A stretch of DNA of 64,000 bases. Origin: Ricinus communis (taxonomy: Eukaryota; Streptophyta; Magnoliopsida; Malpighiales; Euphorbiaceae). The stretch is from positions 9,713,213 to 9,777,212 of the forward strand of contig NC_063264.1 in NCBI RefSeq assembly GCF_019578655.1, given 5' to 3'. The notes beneath the pieces are model-generated. The model searched no databases, was not told the DNA's origin, and worked only from the letters and a program-made list of their open reading frames with translations. Below are positions 12,752 to 26,427 of this stretch, in pieces. Position 1 is the first letter of the stretch; each line of letters starts with the position of its first letter. The position numbers and the translations under genes are program-made.

Positions 12752-13430
12752 TTTCGCAGTAATAGTAATTACCACAGACTATATTCATTTAAACACAATT
12801 TTAATTTTTTTCTTTCTACACTAGTACATAGTTAATCATCCTATTATATACTAATTAAATTTTTAATAAGAAATTATTTTTTTGCATTTCAAGTATTTTT
12901 ACCATTATAAACATATAATTAAATTTTATAATATACAATAATTTATAAATAAAATAAAAACTGTAATAATAGCCATATTTTTATCTAATTTAAAAAATAC
13001 TTATTTTATTAAATTATAATAAAAATTTATTTATTATTTTGTTGCAGTTCGTACTAATAGTGATAGCTATATTTAAATACTATAGTTATATTATTATTTT
13101 GAATTCGAACTCGAGCCTATAAACGAGCTTAGTCACAAATTTACTTATCGAATTTATCAGATTGCAAACCTGTTCACGAGCTTTATAAACAAATCGAGCT
13201 TGAGCTTAAGCTCACGAGCCTATTCACGAACCTGATCGCGAGTCGCTAAACAAGCAGACTCGCGAAGTAACAAACCAAACTCTGTTAAATTTGAACCCGG
13301 CTCGATAAAATTACCGAACTCGAAATTGAGCTCGAACTTCACTCATTTAAATTAACGAATGATCTCGAATGAATTTTTTTATCAATTCGAGCTTGCGAGA
13401 CGGTTGGTTCATTTACAGCCCCACTCCGAT
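11700..13430. mobile_element. Probable non-autonomous DNA transposon with CGAGCT-rich subterminal repeats
   Basis: Dense GAGCTCGA and CTCGAGC-type motifs occupy both flanks (about 11760-12070 and 13090-13420), around an AT-rich middle with an (AT)n tract at about 12703-12748. The right end, read inward, is GGGGCTGTAAATGAACCAA, then AGCTCG motifs. This resembles the ends of a common plant repeat class. A similar terminus (TTGTAAACGAGTCAAA) occurs at about 28346-28361. The left end is not clear, no transposase is visible, and the superfamily is not determined. Confidence 0.5.
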
Positions 13431-13739
13431 ATACCTTACTAAGGAAAAATGCTAAACATCCCACATAATCCAAGAGCAATCAGGCCATATTTAGAGGAAA
13501 AAAAAAGCCAAGACAATCATATAACAATTTATTTTCATTTTTTAATTAAACAAAATGAATATGGGAAAAGGAATTTAAATGACATTCAAAAGTTGCAAAA
13601 TAGCAATCAGGCCGACAGATTAAGAATTGCCAACAGAGCCAAGGGCCAGAAAAACGCATCGCCATAAGATGCTTAAAATAATTCTGCTGCTGAATGTTAT
13701 TTTTTCCTAACTAACAGTGAGATTTCTAAGTGTCTCTGT
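13431..13739. other. 3' flank and likely 3' UTR of the UBP14 gene
   Basis: No gene is seen. The part next to 13740 lies directly downstream of the antisense UBP14 stop codon and is the likely 3' untranslated region. Confidence 0.5.
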
Positions 13740-16700
13740 CTAGTCGTCAAGCCTCTCAAAAAAATACAAATATCCCATGTCCTTCGGCGGGTTTACAGAA
13801 ACCCCAACCTTATCATCATTGAAAATTACCCATTTCCCACCTTTAAGGATATGAGCAACATAATGACCACACTGAGTAGAGGTTCCCATATGACTCACTA
13901 TTCCGAAAAGCTTGTATCCTGCGTGTAAAGTACAAAAATCCACCATTTTAATTTGAGCACGTTTACAAGATTTAGAGAATCAACAGCAGTAGTAAATTGA
14001 TAAGAACTAGCAAAGAGGAAATATGTATGTTCCAAGTTCAGCACTTGCTAGTGATTATCAGGCAGCCCGGGAGCAATCACAACTCGCAAAATAAGAAATA
14101 ATTCCCAGAAACTATACCTAACAGATAACGAAGCAAAAAATAATAACTCAGAAAAGTTTAAACCTTAACTAGTCCTAATATTTTATAACCCACATATCTT
14201 AACATCACTGTTGTGAGGCAGCACATGGTAAGACTTCATATGCTGCAAAAATTATCATTGTAATCCTCACATTATCATGTGATAGCCAACCATATCCTTA
14301 TGGACACTTTTAGCCTGCTTAAACTTTGGTTGGGGTCATAGAGAAACTTGTGAGACCAAACTACACTAGATACCAAATGGAAAATGATTCAAGCAAAGAT
14401 AATCCAGTACATAATGTAGATTCATATTAGTTGAATAAAGGTAGAACGCAGCCACACAGCAAGAAAGAACGAGCAAGCAAGTTTACAAACAAGACAAGGA
14501 TATAGATAAATCCAAAAAATATGCAAGGATCAAGAAACTAACTCCCTCCTCCATCAGGAAGTACGGTATCATCTGCGGTAGACGTGGTGCTTGGAGTAGT
14601 GGCATCCATATCAGATGAAGCAGAAGCATCAGGATTGTTGAATATCCAATCTGTTGCTTTCTCAATGTCACCATCCTGTGAAATTTAGGCATTAAAGGAC
14701 AACGCAAAGATTACAGTGATCGTAGGACAACACAGTCAACTACGATACCTCTATGCTATATAGGTACTAACAAAATGATAAGCTAGAGAAATATTACCGA
14801 CGCCTTGAGTGCTTTTCGAGCAATCTCCTCTTGAAATCCGAATGAGATCAAAGTATCAATTTTGGATTGATCAACGATCTCAGTCCCCTCTTGAGAAATA
14901 GGAGCATCTATGTCTGTAAGAAAACATGCTTTAATCATACAACATACTATCACCACACAACTTGCATCACTCTCAGGAAGATGACATGCCAATAGGATGT
15001 AAATGCTTTCTGCAGCCATGAAGCCACTTGTCCAAGTAATACTATAATTGAATACCTGGATCATCCATGTGAGAAAGTAACCAATTCATTGCCTCTTCTA
15101 CTCCAGTGTTAAAGGTATTTATAGCAGCTTTCTGACAGTAAAGATGGTTGAACCCCATCGAGCGAAGCTGGAAGACAATATCCTCATTAGCCACAATCTT
15201 ATTTGCTTCCACCTCACCCCCAGAAACTGTGCAATACAGATATAACATACAAGAAAAATGTCAATTAACGAGAGGAAGAAAAATACCATTTGAACAAAAA
15301 ACAGAGTAACAAAGATGAAGAAATTAAAAAAAAGATATTAAGGGAAGGAGCCCATGATCATAAAACATAAACGTCATCTATAACTCTTTATCCGTGCAGT
15401 GGGCCGCAAGTAGGAGACTCAAATAACTATATGTTGTGAAAAAATAAAAAAATTCATAAGCAGATGTTGGAGACTAATAATGAGGATCTGCCTTAAGCTT
15501 TAAATACAATGTTTTGCCCCTCCAACGGTCCACCTTATTAATCCCACCAGCTCCAAAAGTGAGGCAAAGTTTGATTTTGGAAGAACCAATGCAACACATG
15601 GGAATCCAATCTCCTAAAGAACCCAAACATCACAAACAGCAACAAGACTGCAGTACCAGTGGACAACTCTCTGCAACTAATGTAAAAGGTCTCACATGGC
15701 AATAAACATAATCTACACAGGTGATACAATTTTCTCAACCCTCTAACAAGCTCAATAAAGGTCTCAAAAGCTAAAATGTTGACCTCAAGACTTACATCCT
15801 GCCAATTTCCCAAATTCATTATTCTTGTTATGACCTGCTAGTTGATTATCATTCCACATGTATAACACCATAGTGAGATGTACAACAGAAGAAATGCACT
15901 TAAACATTTACTAGAAGTTCCATTATACAACAGTTGCACTCTAATAAAGTACCCAAAAGAGAGCTCAAATACTACAAAAATTATTCTATAATTTAAGTAG
16001 ATTGCCACACTTATCATTGTTATTTAACCATCATCTTTAGGCATAAAAACCAAGGAATTTGAGAATTCTAGAACAATAACATACCACCCTCTGGCAACAA
16101 CTGCTCCCCTGGTTGAAGGCCCCTGCTTCGCATGTGACTGATATCTATGACATCAGGAACATCTATATAGACATCTAGAAGAAAACGAGACAACAAACAA
16201 GAGCAGTAAATCAATGTGCTATAATACACGTTTAGGACAACCAGCGTATTGCAAGAAAAGCAACGAAAAGAACTAAAAAATTTACCAAGCTTTTTAGGCA
16301 CCCATCCTTCCTCCATAACAAATTTCCGCATGTGTAATACCAGATATTCAGGGAATGAAGTTAAACCAGCAGTCCTGTAGAGGGTTCAATTTTACTTAAA
16401 TGACCTGAACTCTTGCAGCAAAATTTTTCTTCACCTTTTCAAACTTAAGACGCAAAATAAAGCTTACTTCTCAGCCGTTGTCTTAGCATTCAAAGCAGTG
16501 CTGTAAAAATCCTGTATCTCCTCCGGAGCTGAAAAGCTAGCTAGACATGCCTCTAGAGGTACTCGTGGGCGTACAATTTCTTCACTTGATCTGTTAGAAG
16601 TAAATATGCTAAGCAAAAGTCTGACAACTAAGATAGGAAAACAAAACCATTTGTACTTACACATCTTTCCCTTTTGAAACCCCTTCTGCTTTCAGTTTTT

Positions 16701-19700
16701 GGAAGGCTGCAAGTTCTTCTAAATTCCCAAAAACTTAAATTAGCAAAAAATACTCCAGAGATATGTTTCAGAGAAACTATAAAGAAAATTAATGAATGAA
16801 GAAACACACCTTTGTTAGTAGCTTCATGTAGTGGAATATTCAAAGAAAGAATATAGTCGAGCCTTTTATTATAAGCTACCATTCCAGATGAACACAAGAT
16901 ACGCTCCTCAATACCAAATTTGAAACTCCTTGAAGGATCCAATGTAGTCTTCCCACCATTAGCACGTTCAACTTGGTCAAGGAAATGTAGGAAGAATTCC
17001 AGTGCATCCTATACAAAGGTTTTTGTTAATACAGACCAAAGCAGTTCTTAAGCTAGCAATGATTGTAAGTTACTTTCCCCATCTAAACAATGCCTTCACT
17101 GTGCCAGAACCATGCTTATATATTGGAAATATGACAACCTCTACAGCAGCAGAGCCAAAAATTATACCCAGTCGGGTCAAAATCAATATGACCATTAATT
17201 ATTTATATCATGAATAAAAAATATACTTTGCATAAAGAAAATGCCACTTAATATATAGAATAATTATGTAAATACTATAGGAATTTTCACTTCAAGATTG
17301 ATTTACTACTGTAATTATAAACATTCTCAGTAAGATGTCATATTTTAGAAGCATAGTTGCCACTTGCCAACACTTTGAACTACTCAAGTTACAAAAAGTA
17401 GCAATTTTATAATTGATTTTTCATTCAATTCTATCGTCAATGCTTTTCGAAATTTCTTTAGTTTTCCAACATTTAGAGCTACAGATACAAAATTGTCATT
17501 ATTTATTGGACATTAAGTTAAAGGCTTATGCATTTCAATTCAACAAATTTGATCATATGTTATAATTAAGTACTAAGGTGTGAAGTGATTTATCATCAAA
17601 ATGCATATCAGTTGTACTAAAAACACAACGATTAATTAGAGTTAAAGTAATCATAAATAAATCCTATTTGTAAAAGCATTTGAGTTTTGGTTGTTGAGAG
17701 GGATCAAAACAATTTTCCTACCATTATCCCCTTAAAAATATTAATTTCAACAACTCAGTTAATACATCTTTCCTCCTTTTTAAAGGATATCTAATTAAAG
17801 AACCATAATACTAGCTATTTTCTTAATTATATTGGTAAGCATGGCCTTATTAATGAAGTTCTTTTTTTTTTCAGCTAGATAGTAGATTCCACATTTATCG
17901 TTATGTGGATGAATAACTAAGAATTCAATGGAATGCATATGCTTCACAAAGAATTTATAAATTTCTAAATCTCAGTGGGGTTTGTTTAATCACCTAACCT
18001 AAGTTTTACTGAAAAAAGATCGCTGTTGCTTTCCTAACTACCATAAGTACAGTCTTAAAGCCACAGTAAAAAATGGCATTGTTCCCCAGATTTACCATCT
18101 TTTTGTGGGAGACAAATAACAGAAAATTTAAGTGTCGAAGTTTTTCTTGACGGAAAACTGATCATAGAAGCAACAAATAAGTTAGACCATAAGTTGTCTA
18201 TTCCTTTTTTCTTTTACCAAAAACAAAAAGGTAATATTCTGTCAACTTCATCCTCCAATAATAATAATAAGAAAACTAAGAATAAGAAGAACAAACAAAT
18301 AAATAAATCAAGTTAAATTTTCCATATGGCTTAAAGGAATCCTTTTAGGCAGCTCTTTTCTTTTTTTTTAAATCCGACTTTTAAAAGGAATTCACATTTA
18401 TAGTAAGCAACCAGAATATTAGTTTCTGAGGAGATAATAGTTATTGTGAATGTACCTGTTGCCTCATAGAAGAAAATTCAGGATGGCTGGCAGCAATTAC
18501 TGCTTTGAACATCCGAGGGGGTATACCTTCCTGCTTCTAAAATTTGCAGAAAACACAAAGAAAAGGGAATAAAAATAGTGGTCAAATAAGAGAAGGAAAA
18601 ACATGTCAAGAAAACCAAAGCATATAGATATATAATTACCAGATCCATCAAGTAGTGTATGAAGAAATATGAAAAAGCCACTTGCTTTTAAACCATAATT
18701 TGCAATGGTATGGAAAAACGTGAAATTCTTGCTAAATCCCAGCCAATTAGAGCAAAAGAGGGGGAAGGTTCTAAAAAAAATTGTTCTAGAAGGAGGCATT
18801 GGAAATCAATAGTAACAGTACAAAATGCTGGAATTTAGCTGTTATTGCCAAACATAAGTGGTATCTGGTAATTGATAAAGTCACTCTTTGTCTTAGGGCC
18901 TCTTGAATTATAGCTAGTATGCTTTAATTAAGCTTCTGGTAATTACAAAACCTTTGGGTTTGGAGTCGTCTTCTGCAACAAAGGCCAGAGATGAGGTAAC
19001 TGTTTTGAGTACATATTAGAAGATGGCAAAGACACTTTTTTTTGTTTAATCTGTGGATTCATAACTTTTCTTACTCAAGTTTACAGGTATTACAGGTATT
19101 AAGATCACATCCACAAAGCCACTAAAGTTGGTGATTTATGAAGGAATAATAACTGAGATTTACCTGCTCATAAAGATGATAGGACTCTTCAAGCATGGAA
19201 GTTCATTAGAATGTTAAAGTTTCTGAGGATGTATCTGTTTGCATCAGGCAGAAGTTAGAGGAAAAGGAATTGTTTACTGTTTCAAGTGCCTGAAGAGCAC
19301 TTGGAGGTTCTCAGGAACAAGTGTCTTTGCCAAAGCTAGCATGGGGTCTAACGGATTCCAAGGCACAGCTTCATAGATTGAGTTGCTATGAAGCAAAATT
19401 ATTTACAAGGGAAAAATTATGCAAATGCAGAGCTATTTCTATTTCTATTTCCCAATGTGGACTCTGTGGATATGGAACTGAAACTATTTCCGAGCTATTC
19501 TTTGTTGCACATTCTTTATTCTTGTGTGGCCGAGTGCTTAAAGCTAAGACATTATTCATGGAGTTTTAAAATGGAACAAAGAGGCCAGTTAATTTTGCAG
19601 AAAAGCTAAGGAGAAGAATTTGAAGAGCAGAATGAGAAGACTAGCTTCTATTGCAACCATTTATTCATATTTGAAAGATAACGAATCTAATTGTTTTCCA

Positions 19701-22700
19701 GCCAGGAAGTCCAAATCCAGATAAAGTCGATAAGTGGATTAAATGTTCCATTATGCTCGGAATTATTAACAGTAATGAATTAAGAGTGCTAGGTTCCTGA
19801 AATTAGTCTCATAGTTACCTTTTGCAGATTTGCTTTTCAGTTGTTTGATGTATTGGCAGTTTTTAGCATTAATATTACTATAATTCACTTTGTTGTACTG
19901 ACCAAAAAAGATATTGTTCTAAAAGAAAATTCAAATTGGATCATTCATCAGCAATCCAATTATGTTATTCATATTACACCAAACAAGTTCACAAAAAGTA
20001 AAGACAGAAAGCTTACAGAGCTTGTTGAGGTTACAGCATTTGCATTATCATCTTTCTGGACAGAAAGGGAAAAACATAAGGTACCAGAAAAAGAAAGCCA
20101 TGTAATGAAGGAGATGAAATTGCTCCGTTTTCCATACCTCCAATGCTGGAATTGAATATCTACCAGATAGCAAACCATGTCCCAGTTTTGCTCTTCCATT
20201 TAGAAAACAAGGCATAAGGATTTATATTAATATATATCATCAACACAGTTACTTAGGAAATTGACAAAGTTTGTTCATAATGATAATAATATAAGTTGAT
20301 AATTTGAAGAAATTAAAAGGAAATAACACGAAAGACAAAAGAAAAATGGGAAAGCTACCAACATGAAATATGTATAAACTATAAAAGTTGGGAAGAATAA
20401 GGTCAAGCAAATTTATACAAGTATAAACTTTTTGTACATATATTATAAATTTAATCTTAGTTGCAGAATTATAGATTTACTGTGCTCAGTTCACTTTATA
20501 ATTAGCAACAATAACAAAATTCATCATCACTAGAAACAATAGCATTAGAAATGCACATTACTTACAACTGCATATTCAAGTCTAAAGTTGGATCAGCAGG
20601 AGCCATCTGAAATGCTGTTTTTAAGCTCTGATTGGCATAGTATCTAGTAACATAATCGAAACAAGGAGCAGATACAAATAAGTATAGATGTTAAACCAAG
20701 AATCAAAATCTTTATCTTGTGAATCGAAAATTGTATCAAATCATTGGATTCAATACAAATTCTCAAAATCAATTAAAAACATATTATATAAATTCATCTA
20801 AAACAAACAAAATACATCAAATATATAGTAATTAGATGGCCAATCAGAAACATGCTAACTTTAAAGTAAGAAAAGTAGGTTCAAGTCCTCACCGTGTTCA
20901 ATCTTTTAAAATATATACGCTTACATAAATCAAATGGACATTGAAACATACATCTCGTATCATTTTAATAAATGTATTATAAGGCTGTATACTCTTGGGG
21001 GAATGTCAGGATACAAGTAGAAGATGCAAATGCATGCAACAGAAAGAGTTTGTTTGGTTCTGTTACTATTCAAGTATGTGAAATTTTGTTTTCTTTTTCT
21101 ATCAATAATCCCATTTCAAATTACTTTGGAAATGGTTTAGCTGCTATTATCATAATGAAATTGAAGTTAATTTTGAACGCTAGATATATAGGCTCCTATA
21201 GGCTTGATAAATAAAGAATCAACCAGTTCACATTGATTTGCCCGATTCATTAGCAATTCGCTTGATTTGGCCATGGCCCATGTACATTGTGATTCAGTCT
21301 AACGATTTAACTCACAAAGGTAGGAAATCAAATCAAATTGTAAGAATCAAATTGAGAATAGTAATTTCTGATAACTAAGTAAATAAGATGCATGAATTCC
21401 AAATGAATTATTAATATCTAATCCACACATGCAGAAAACTGCAAATACAAACAAATACATATGCATGTCTACCTGCATGTGTATACATTTACATACATGT
21501 TTGTGAAACCAATGCAACTAAAGTAAACTAACCGTGAAGAAAAGGATCTTGTTGAGAATACAACTTGCATTGTTGCTGCCATGTAGCAACTGCAAGAAAA
21601 AAAAGTTAGGAACAACATCAAATTAATTCATTATTCACACTCTGTAAGACCAACATCACCTGTTGCCAAGATTCCGAAGTCCTGTGTAACCTGGTCCAAA
21701 AATTGGTTCCAATTCCTGTCCACTTTCTTGAATTCGGTTCCAATCAAAGTTGAAATTCTGGTCAAGTTCTCTTTCAGCAGTTGTCATTTCAGTCTGAAAA
21801 CAAGAAAGACATACCAATTTTCAGTCAAACCTGAATCTTTAAGCGATGGATCAGTGTAGAAGTATATGATACTGAAGGACCACCCCTAGGAAGTGCAAAA
21901 TTTCTAGAAATTCCAAAAAAGTTATACTTTAAAATTTCAAGATCATTTTGTCTCCTAAATCAAATACAACCCCATGAAATTCTTTGTATTACAACTAAAG
22001 TCCCAACATCATTTTTGACTTTCATTAGTGATAAATGGGCTTGGGTAGAACTCATTTTCAAAAGCTAGCTCAAAGAAAGAGGGTGCCCAATCCACATATA
22101 TACACCATAACAGAACAGTAACTAGGTGATGTAGATAAATACAACTTCTAACACCCTCTCTCACGCTTAATGTGACATACAAACAGGCCGGGTCCAAACC
22201 CATCATCACAAACAAAAGGCAGCTTTGATACCATGACAAATGAGCTTGGATAGAATTCATTCCCAAAAGCTAGCTCGAAGGAAGAGGGTGCCTAATCCAC
22301 ATATATACATCATAACAACCAGTAACTAGGCGATGTGGGATAAATACAACTTCTAATAATTAGTATACTTCATACAAAACATTGGCTTTTCCAAGTGCAA
22401 AACCTAAGAGCATATTCAATAGTAAAATTCCAAAATGACATCAAAATGAAATTGATGACTATTCCAATTCCAAGGTTTTCAGTTTAAAGAGTTTGTTGGT
22501 AATGAAACATATCTACATACATGAAAGAAAAATCTAACAACAATTTGTACAACTGACATTATAAATACTATAGTAAGATAATTTGTCAAGTTACAACTTA
22601 AAAGAGAAGTTCTGAATTACTCAAGTACAAGCATAATTGGTAATCACCAATTGGCCTGATAAATCTTAAGAACATGCGTACATCCAGGCCAGCTATGCTA

Positions 22701-25700
22701 TGCAAACCAGTGTCCATTAGGTATTTTTTCTTCTTCTCCTAGCAAGCCCATATATTGCATAATGGTATAGCTCTTCCTGGTCTGAAATCATATGTCATGC
22801 TCCTATATCAACAGACTTCTTTCAAATAGACATTAAACAATTTTGTTATCAAAGAATTGTTCAGCTGGCCAAAAATCAAACCAATAAAATATTGGAGAAC
22901 TAAAAAATAGTAAGAGTAGCCTATTTCTTTCTCATTTCTTTTGGTAAATGCTCAAACCCACTTCTTTAAAATTGTGTAAAAGCACAAGTAGAAGCAAGAA
23001 AAAAATTTAGTCAACAAATTAAAAAATGTGCCAATAACTCTTCTTCTCAATGAAAGAATTGAAAATGCGAGCTTAGATTTAGACTCTGGAGAATTATACG
23101 AGTCTTCTCTAATTTTAAATCATTAATTTGGCCATGAGAAAATAAGGATAGCAATTACAAATGAAAAGAAAAATATTCAATTCTCAAAACTTCTACCAAA
23201 TTTTAAGGTCAATCATCAATGTAATTTCCCATCTTATCATGAAGAGGGAAAAAGATGGTCATGACATAAGTGTTTACAATCTCATTGCTTTTGCAAACAC
23301 ACTAAAAATGCATAAAATTATTTATGAAACATGAAATCACATATGAAGAAGGAAAAATGATAGAACGCACAATAATGGAAGGGATAACAGTTGACATAGC
23401 TACTGCTACATTAGGAAATGTGCTAAAATATATTCCCACAGAAAACACTGACCTTCTGTAACGATGAAAAATCAATACCAAAAAATGCCAGATGTTGTGC
23501 TAAAAGTGGGTCCAAAACACTATCATCCTCTGGATAAGAAAATACATCTGAGCTGCCACAACACGTTACTCATGGTTAGTTCAAAGAAAATGCAACAACA
23601 GTTCATCAAAAGAAAGTTAAAAGGAAACTACTAGGAAATTGAATATTTAATTACTAAAGACTAGTCAAATTTCTCTCTTCAAATTACAAAGGCCATACAT
23701 CATTAGTTTCTAAGAATCATGTGTTGTACTCTATGTTAGAGAGGATTATTCAATTATAAGCTATAACACCATTAAATGGTTATGCAAGACTCCACAATAT
23801 AACTTATAATAATCTTGAACTATTTATCTCAAGTGTTCATTGCCTAGTGTACATAAATACAACCAATCATCCATATTTAATGGCTTAGACATTGTACTCA
23901 ATAAAATTAAAATATCTATCGCCTCCTATCCAAGTAACTCTTTATACCCTCCAAACTCCACTACCTGCATTTACTGCCGTTCCTTCTTTCAAATTATAAA
24001 GGGCGACATAACTAGTTAACAACAAAGCAAGTTCAAGCCCTTGGAAAAGCATTATTATTTGTGTCTAGATTTTTACTTAATAAAGAACTTATTTCAACTT
24101 TAGCCATATTATGACAAACTGCATAGCTATTTTAACAACCTAAAACTTACCCTTGACATTTCTTCTACCTTTGACATTTCTTCATGGCATATATTAAAAT
24201 CATTTCACTTAAATGGTCAAATACAAGCATAAGCAGCTATATACGATCTTAATATTATGCTCAGTAAAATAACTGTTGACTCAAAAAAACTGGTTGATAA
24301 TTGCAGTTAGGAGTTTATAATCCTTAATAAGTACATGCTAACATAAAAATAAATAAATAATAAAATAAAAGAATTTGGAAAAAGATCAGGAAATTTCCCT
24401 TCTTTTAATGCGAAATGGCATTACCTGCTGCTTCCAGATCAGCAGTAATTGTCCCAAGCTTTATAGCAAGAGGGTAACCTGTCTCCTTATAGTGTTCAAT
24501 AGCATGGTTGTTGCCGCCACTTCCATCCCAATTTTTCCGTCCACAAAGGATCATTCCATCAGTAAGATTCAACCACAGATTCTCTTTTTTATCGCACTTC
24601 GAACATTTCCACCCAGATGGAGGAACAATAACACCATTGTCAATCTGTTGTAAATTCATTGCATATGAACTAATTTGCTTCTTATCAGCTGTCCAAGCAG
24701 CAAGCTGTTCCTTCCGTTCTGCACCTTCAGCCATTAAGATGGCATCAGCTGCCAATCTTACCTGTATTCAAAAGAAATAACAATCACATTAAGGTCTTTC
24801 TTTGGCTAGTGAATTTTCACATTAGTAATTAAATAAATAAAACAAGTAAATAAAGCATAAGCAACGCTAACCTTCTCTGGCAACTCAACAGAAGGAAATT
24901 CAAAAGTAACATAATCAGGCAATATTACTATACTGTGAGTTTCTTCATAGTCAGGTTCATTGTTGTCAAATCCCCCTTCAATACCTACAAGCAAAAGCAT
25001 ATTAAAATATTTTTCTCTAATAGCCAATGATTCCTGAAATTATTAATACCGATAAAATGGCTGACAGAAAACATTTCTGTCATTACAGCAATATTTTCCT
25101 TCAATGGGCAGTGGTAAAAGATGATTTGCAATTAATGAGGTCATATACTCAACACAAATACACATAAAGGTACCACAGTTAATCCCAAGTCATTGGGCTA
25201 CGAGCCTTCCTTTATAAACACCAGAAATTTAATCATTTTCTAACAAATGTGGAACATTATACTTCATCAAGCCAATCTCAGAAAGCATTTTTGAAATTGG
25301 GTATTGATCAAACTACAAGAACAATTCAACTTATACTTAAAATTCATGTAATTTCTCATTATAGTACTCCAATCCAACAACTAAAGAGTAAAGTATAAGA
25401 AAACTAACACTTACAAAATATAAGAGAATTCCATTATAAATAGGAAAAGCAGCCAAATACTAGTTAACACCTATTTACCTATAGCCAATAAAGTCGGCTT
25501 TTTTGAAGGTCTATCTTCAGGAATCAGCTTTGCCGTTTGTTTTATGTGCAAATAAACAGGGTTTCCAGTCTTCTCATAGTTCCAGCCAACGCAGTCCTTC
25601 CCAAATGCAAGAAATGTGTTCATGTCAATAAACAGCCCACCTTCAGATCTCTGCAATTATAATAAAAAGACACCATCAAAACACCAAAAAGTCGAGCTAC

Positions 25701-26427
25701 CAATCACATGAAAAATGAGATTGACATTACACTGAAAGTATACCAACAAATTGCCAAGGAAAAAAATAGTTTTTACTGTAATTATTTTTCTTTTAGATAA
25801 TATTCTAAAGCTAGCTATAAAATTCAAATTCAACCAATTACTTTTCTGCTACATGTATCAAAAAATAGCATAGGAATTGTTTGAAACCAATTGAAATTCT
25901 CACAAAATCACGTCAATTTAGTCACAATTTAATTCCTTTCAGAAAAGCTTTGTTATTTTTCCTAAGTTGAAAGAATTGAATTTCTAATAACAACTATAAG
26001 CTTTCTTGACTAAATAAGAACTGGATTAAATTAATCCAACTCTCGCTTTTTGGACTTTATCTAATGCATCACAGGAATCTATAAACAGGAACCATAAAAA
26101 ATCAATCAAACACACACAAAAATAATAACTTTAAAGTTTCACTGTGCTTTCCCCTGGCGCTACACAATCAATATAAAAAGGAAAAACTTAATAGTTCATT
26201 TCCACATTAAACAAATAGAAATCTTTAAAAAAAAAAAAAGTGAAGCCAAGCATCAAAGTAAAACACTCAAAGAACAATAAGCTAACGATTTTTTTAAATA
26301 TTTAAATAAAAAAAAAAAAGGAGAAGATTACAGGAGTGTCGAAAGAGATGCAGCATTCATGTTTAAAGATGCGATTGGTGGGTTCTGGAATCCGAACACG
26401 AGATAAATTGGATCGGAGCAGCTCCAT
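13740..26427 (-). CDS. UBP14: Ubiquitin-specific protease 14 (isopeptidase T / USP5 type)
   Basis: Deubiquitinase that disassembles free, unanchored polyubiquitin chains. I find 20 exons, all GT-AG and phase-consistent, coding for 804 residues (Arabidopsis UBP14 is about 800). Exons in transcript order: 26427-26332, 25650-25479, 24984-24872, 24761-24425, 23547-23453, 21793-21660, 21589-21533, 20643-20566, 20192-20138, 20055-20017, 18536-18456, 17008-16810, 16718-16661, 16590-16468, 16374-16286, 16174-16085, 15226-15056, 14913-14798, 14675-14543, 13918-13740. A UBP zinc finger (about residues 178-240) contains WKCSKC and LCGRKNW. The Cys box LGNSCY puts catalytic Cys317 across the exon 6/7 junction. 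Two UBA domains lie at about 620-660 and 678-716, and the His box CGHYVAHI gives His764. The start [11 protein letters not shown] matches the family N-terminus. All catalytic motifs are present, so the gene looks functional. Confidence 0.96.
19321..19560 (+). pseudogene. LINE zinc-binding domain remnant inside UBP14 intron 10
   Basis: One frame on the plus strand, opposite to UBP14, reads [10 protein letters not shown], then [16 protein letters not shown]. This is the Cys-rich pattern of the zf-RVT domain after the RT of plant LINEs (TR..L..R, C..C....ETI.HLFF). Only this domain is visible, so it is a short decayed fragment. Chance similarity is possible. Confidence 0.5.
22024..22363 (-). mobile_element. 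TRIM (terminal-repeat retrotransposon in miniature) in UBP14 intron 5
   Basis: The element is 22029-22358 (330 bp) with two direct 125-bp terminal repeats (22029-22153 and 22234-22358) that are closely similar. Between them is an 80-bp interior. On the minus strand this interior has TGGTATCAAAGC (22233-22222), a tRNA-Met-type primer binding site, right after the first repeat, and GCGTGAGAGAGGG, a purine tract, right before the second. A perfect 5-bp duplication ATTAG lies at 22024-22028 and 22359-22363. There is no coding capacity, so it must have been mobilised by another element's enzymes. It sits in an intron in the same orientation as the gene. Confidence 0.9.

Noticed and set aside
20830..20910. 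A B-box-like AGGTTCAAGTCCTCACC in UBP14 intron 7, suggesting a tRNA or SINE
   Set aside because: No A box at the right distance and no cloverleaf could be formed.
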